Shown here piece after piece: positions 18,610 to 21,335 of a DNA stretch of 21,335 nucleotides; positions within the stretch are counted from its first letter, which is position 1; every line of letters begins with the position of its first letter. This stretch comes from Reticulitermes lucifugus. Its lineage: Eukaryota; Arthropoda; Insecta; Blattodea; Rhinotermitidae. The translations under genes were made by a program, and so were the position numbers. Location of the stretch: positions 17,607 to 38,941 of the forward strand of contig JAKCWW010004898.1 in NCBI GenBank assembly GCA_026260175.1, read 5' to 3'. The notes under the pieces are model-generated. The model saw only the letters and a program-made list of their open reading frames with translations. It was not told the DNA's origin and ran no database searches.

Positions 18610-19894
18610 GGAAATCTATGCAGCTATGCATCGTTTTCAGGCAGTCTGAATGAAAAAATAAAACGATAAAGACGAATATTATTTTTTTACGGGAAAAATC
18701 TGTCAGCGTTTTAGAGATTGCTGTTTTGTAATGAACGTGTAAGTTATTTTAATATCTTGCCAAAATAATTTTAAGTCGATATTTGTCTCTCTCATTCTGA
18801 CACTTCTGGTCCACAGACTCTTAAAATTACAGTGTTATTTCGAAAGTTTGAAGACAATAATTATGGTTAATTGTAATCAAACCCGCGTACTTCCGCCCTG
18901 ATTGTCATGGAAACTTTGTCAGTCAGCATCTATACCAACAACTTTTAATTAACTCTTGTGTAAACTAAATTGAACATCAGGAGCACAGAATACATTGTGC
19001 CACCTTTCCAGTAATTACAGTCAATGAGAAATTTGTGCTGGGAGTTCGGTTTGCAATCTGCAAATCTCAATTCTAATGGCCTTAGTTAGTTTAAAGTTTA
19101 GTTTATGTTATGCTGTAGTTCAGTGTTCTGCTGAATCAATACGTACAGTTATAATATACCGAGAAGGATCGGACGGCATATTATAGTTTGCATAGGCCAT
19201 TTCTCTGCTTCGGCAAACAGAATCCTTGAATTTCATACACATTTTAGGCTACAACAAACGTAGTTTTAACAGTCTGTACCTGTCGGGAAATAATTGTACA
19301 TAGAACCAATATACGTGTTGACCTTTCTGCTGGCATTAACTGTCCCTGTGTGCAACCCCTTTTATTGTAAAACTTAACTTCAGCCCCCTGTCAGTCAGCA
19401 ATATAATTAACACGCACGTAAGTCCTATAGCGCAGGCAACGTTATGCGTCCGAAAAAATTATTTGGTTTTCGGCCGAAAATCCTGAGTCTGGAACAAATT
19501 GCATTTCAAATAAATGTTTATCGAGCACCAAATAATTTGCAACTGAATTTATGGTAGATTATGGCGTACGTAACTTGAATATTCCGGTTGCTACGTACAA
19601 GTATTCGTAAGTGGTAAGTAGAGAAAATTTTGGAAAGACAAGTTCGTAGTTTATTTGAAATCTGACCTATTATCAGAGTTCAGCTGAAGAGAATAATGAA
19701 AGATTTCAATATTGGTATATGGCTTTCCAGCCGAGATTCGATCTGGGTAATTCCAAGTTACCCTGCCCGGTGCATGGTAAAATAATAAGTCGTTTGTGCA
19801 CTCAAGTCTCCACAGTTACCACATAAAAACTCCTAACAAGTCAGAGAGCGCTGGGACTTAAGCTGGGCTTAAGAAAACTTAATGATCTTCTATC
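18610..19894. other. AT-rich sequence without a supportable gene
   Basis: A weak tRNA-like trace lies at about 19728-19790: minus-strand AGATCGAATCTCGG resembles a B box, but its stem does not pair well. A short self-complementary CTTAAGCTGGGCTTAAG occurs near 19857-19873. Nothing else is recognisable. Confidence 0.35.
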
Positions 19895-20052
19895 TGCTCC
19901 GTTTGTTTTTACTTTCGCAGAGGTAAAGCGGCCGGAGAGTGGTGCTGACCACGTACCTTCTTCTAATATCGGGTAGCGAATGAGTTGTAGCTATACCTCC
20001 GCCTTCCCTCTTTGCCTGCATAGGCACGTCATGGGGTGACCTTTATCTTTAC
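19895..20052 (+). mobile_element. SINE family A copy 2, 5'-truncated
   Basis: GTAAAGCGGCCGG (19922-19934) is identical to 160-172 in copy 1. Both then continue with GTGGnGnTGACCAC, AGCTATACCTC and a GCCTGCAT/GGCCTGTT segment, and end in (A)ACCTTTATCTTTAC versus AACTTTACCTTT. The upstream GTTTGTTTTTACTTTCGCAG aligns with GGGTTTCTTTCCCGGAT. The tRNA head seen in copy 1 is missing. A distinct end to the similarity sits near 20052. Confidence 0.65.
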
Positions 20053-21002
20053 GTCGGTATTAATTTGCTACTACAAGCGACGAAGGATTGGGTGGGTAAA
20101 AGAGGGAAATTTTGTCGGAAGCCGTGAATGAAACAGTCTAGAAAAATAATGTTTTTAATCAATGAATGAATGCACATTGTAAATAATAATATGGACAATA
20201 AAATAGAGAAATATGAAGAACACTGTAGATTTATCTAACACTGAGTTGTGGTTGAGGCGTGATGATAGAATTGTTCCAGCTTCATGAAGGTAATGCAGTC
20301 GACCAGAAACAAGGATGAACAGTTGTGTTTTTGTGGGTGTCTTCATACTTGAATGTTCATTGATCTTTTTGGCGTTGCCCTGCCGAGCGGTCACGAACAT
20401 AGACAAGCGACCGCCCAACATGCTGAAGAAAGTGGAAGACACTTCTGGTGTACCCAAATGTTTCATTTTACGAATGTCTTATTAAACTGATGGGTTAAAG
20501 TGCTTTGTTCACTCGCACAGTTTCCACATCGCATTCCTTCGCAAAGAGCCATATCATCACTTTTTCTTTCTTTGCTTGTTTCTTTGTTCTTTTCATTTTT
20601 TTATCTGAGTACCTGTTTAATTTCTTTCTCTTATAGGAAGTAGGAACGTTATTGTTAACTAAATATATATATATATCGAGGCCGTACTTAAGAAGCTAAC
20701 ATTCACTGTCACATTACCTTGTTCACACAAAAACCCGACATGGATCATATGCTGTTAGGCGAACGAAGCCCTCTTTCTGTAAGATCAATTTTAGTATTGC
20801 TATTCCATTTGCGTCTCATTGGCCCCAGCGGTATCTTCCATTCAGAGTGTTTCCCGCTGTAGATTTTTAATGCAATTCTCAGTTCCTCATTATTTATTAA
20901 TTATTACTACATTAATTATCATTATCACTACTACTTATCATCATCATCATCACTATTACTGATTAATAATAATAACTCCATGTAACAGATTTTTAGGCTC
21001 TT
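20053..21002. other. AT-rich sequence; one unexplained minus-strand frame
   Basis: A 103-codon minus-strand frame (20466 down to 20155) begins MKHLGTPEVSSTFFSMLGGR; its first two thirds are less AT-rich than the surroundings, while the last third is a hydrophobic AT-rich tail. I recognise no domain. A pyrimidine-rich stretch (about 20558-20635) ends in CTCTTATAG, which resembles a 3' splice site. Simple AT-rich triplet sequence with TCATCATCATCATCA lies at about 20880-20990, and (TA)n at 20663-20676. Confidence 0.3.
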
Positions 21003-21206
21003 AAACGTACAGCCTGGCTGTCTAGACCAGCCGGATTTCTCTTCATGGCACCGGGGGCTCTTTACCTGGGAGCAAACAGTCGGAACGTGAAGCTGACCAT
21101 TCACCTGCATTTAGGGTCGAGGTGAGAACCAGTGGATGTACCTCCACTCTTCTCATGTGCTTTCATGACATTAAGAGGGACAGTTCTACCTTTATTGGTT
21201 CTGGTG

Positions 21207-21207
<1 letters not shown>
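21003..21207 (+). mobile_element. SINE family A copy 3, diverged, running into (TA)n
   Basis: The order of blocks follows copy 1: CTAGACCAGCCGG (copy 1: CCAGACCGGCC), CACCGGG (copy 1: TACCGGG), GTGAAGCTGACCATTCACC (copy 1: GTGGCGTTGACCACCCACC), GGTCGAGGT (copy 1: CGCCGAGGT), TGTACCTCCACTC (copy 1: TATACCTCAACTC), TTTCATGACATTAAGAGGGACAG then TTCTACCTTTATT (copy 1: TTCATGGCCTGTTCTAGGGACA then ACTTTACCTTT). It is more diverged from copy 1 than copy 2 is in its core. The tRNA promoter half is missing. The end of the body is followed within 12 bases by the (TA)n tract. Confidence 0.62.

Positions 21208-21242
<35 letters not shown>
21208..21242. repeat. (TA)n microsatellite
   Basis: Thirty-five bases of perfect alternating TA at the 3' end of SINE A copy 3. 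The remaining 93 bases of the window show nothing recognisable. Confidence 0.95.
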
Positions 21243-21245
<3 letters not shown>

Positions 21246-21335
21246 AGTTTAGCTGCTATGCTTTAATTAATTATCGTAGGCAGTATGCTCCCTGTGCAGC
21301 AAGAGTAGTGTGTACTTACTGACCAACACTCGTTC

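Noticed and set aside
19728..19790. Possible minus-strand SINE head around AGATCGAATCTCGG
   Set aside because: The flanking bases do not form a T-stem and no body or tail could be aligned to another copy.

Overview
The window looks like non-coding, AT-rich nuclear DNA from a large, repeat-rich animal genome. An insect of the cockroach/termite lineage (Blattodea) is the best fit. That assignment is an inference: conceptual translations of several repeats here (for example KANWIGH / NCLLKHVIEG, GLCHGSGGYSSAS and short IPED-type strings) resemble repeat-derived peptides I associate with cockroach and termite gene predictions. I see no bacterial operon structure, no CRISPR array, no rRNA or intact tRNA gene, and no host protein-coding gene I can support. 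Most open reading frames are short, unspliced and explained by repeats.

Layout. 1-290 is a tRNA-derived SINE (family A) with a perfect A box. 321-412 is a 92-nt hairpin. 2364-2503 is a small foldback element flanked by a 12-bp direct repeat. 3494-3856 (minus) is a 5'-truncated, frameshifted LINE 3' end. 5318-5560 may hold a minus-strand retroposon tail. 7120-7365 is a second SINE type (C) with clear A and B boxes, and 8116-8352 a third (B). 9313-9456 is a 36-bp tandem repeat that is in frame as a 12-residue repeat. 10598-10791 is a long near-perfect palindrome, and 12554-12752 and 12847-13038 are two more foldbacks with related ends. 13725-14025 is a heavily decayed LINE of a second family. 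14191-14250 is a perfect (TAC)20 next to a 5'-truncated SINE B copy. 15719-16135 is a minus-strand tRNA-like SINE head followed by a long purine/pyrimidine tract and a TAA microsatellite. 16890-17429 is the best LINE 3' end, with its stop codon directly followed by a (TGAA)n tail. 17648-17719 is a 31-bp tandem repeat. 18131-18514 is a 20-unit, 19-bp minisatellite abutting a tRNA-like module. 19895-20052 and 21003-21207 are further SINE A copies, the last running into (TA)n.

What links the parts: nothing here forms a metabolic or defence system. The coherent story is transposon ecology. Several tRNA-promoter SINEs coexist with two LINE 3' ends that could represent the kind of machinery that moves such SINEs. 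Retroposon copies are repeatedly joined to simple-sequence arrays. A set of foldback elements shares terminal and central modules while the arm sequence between them differs.
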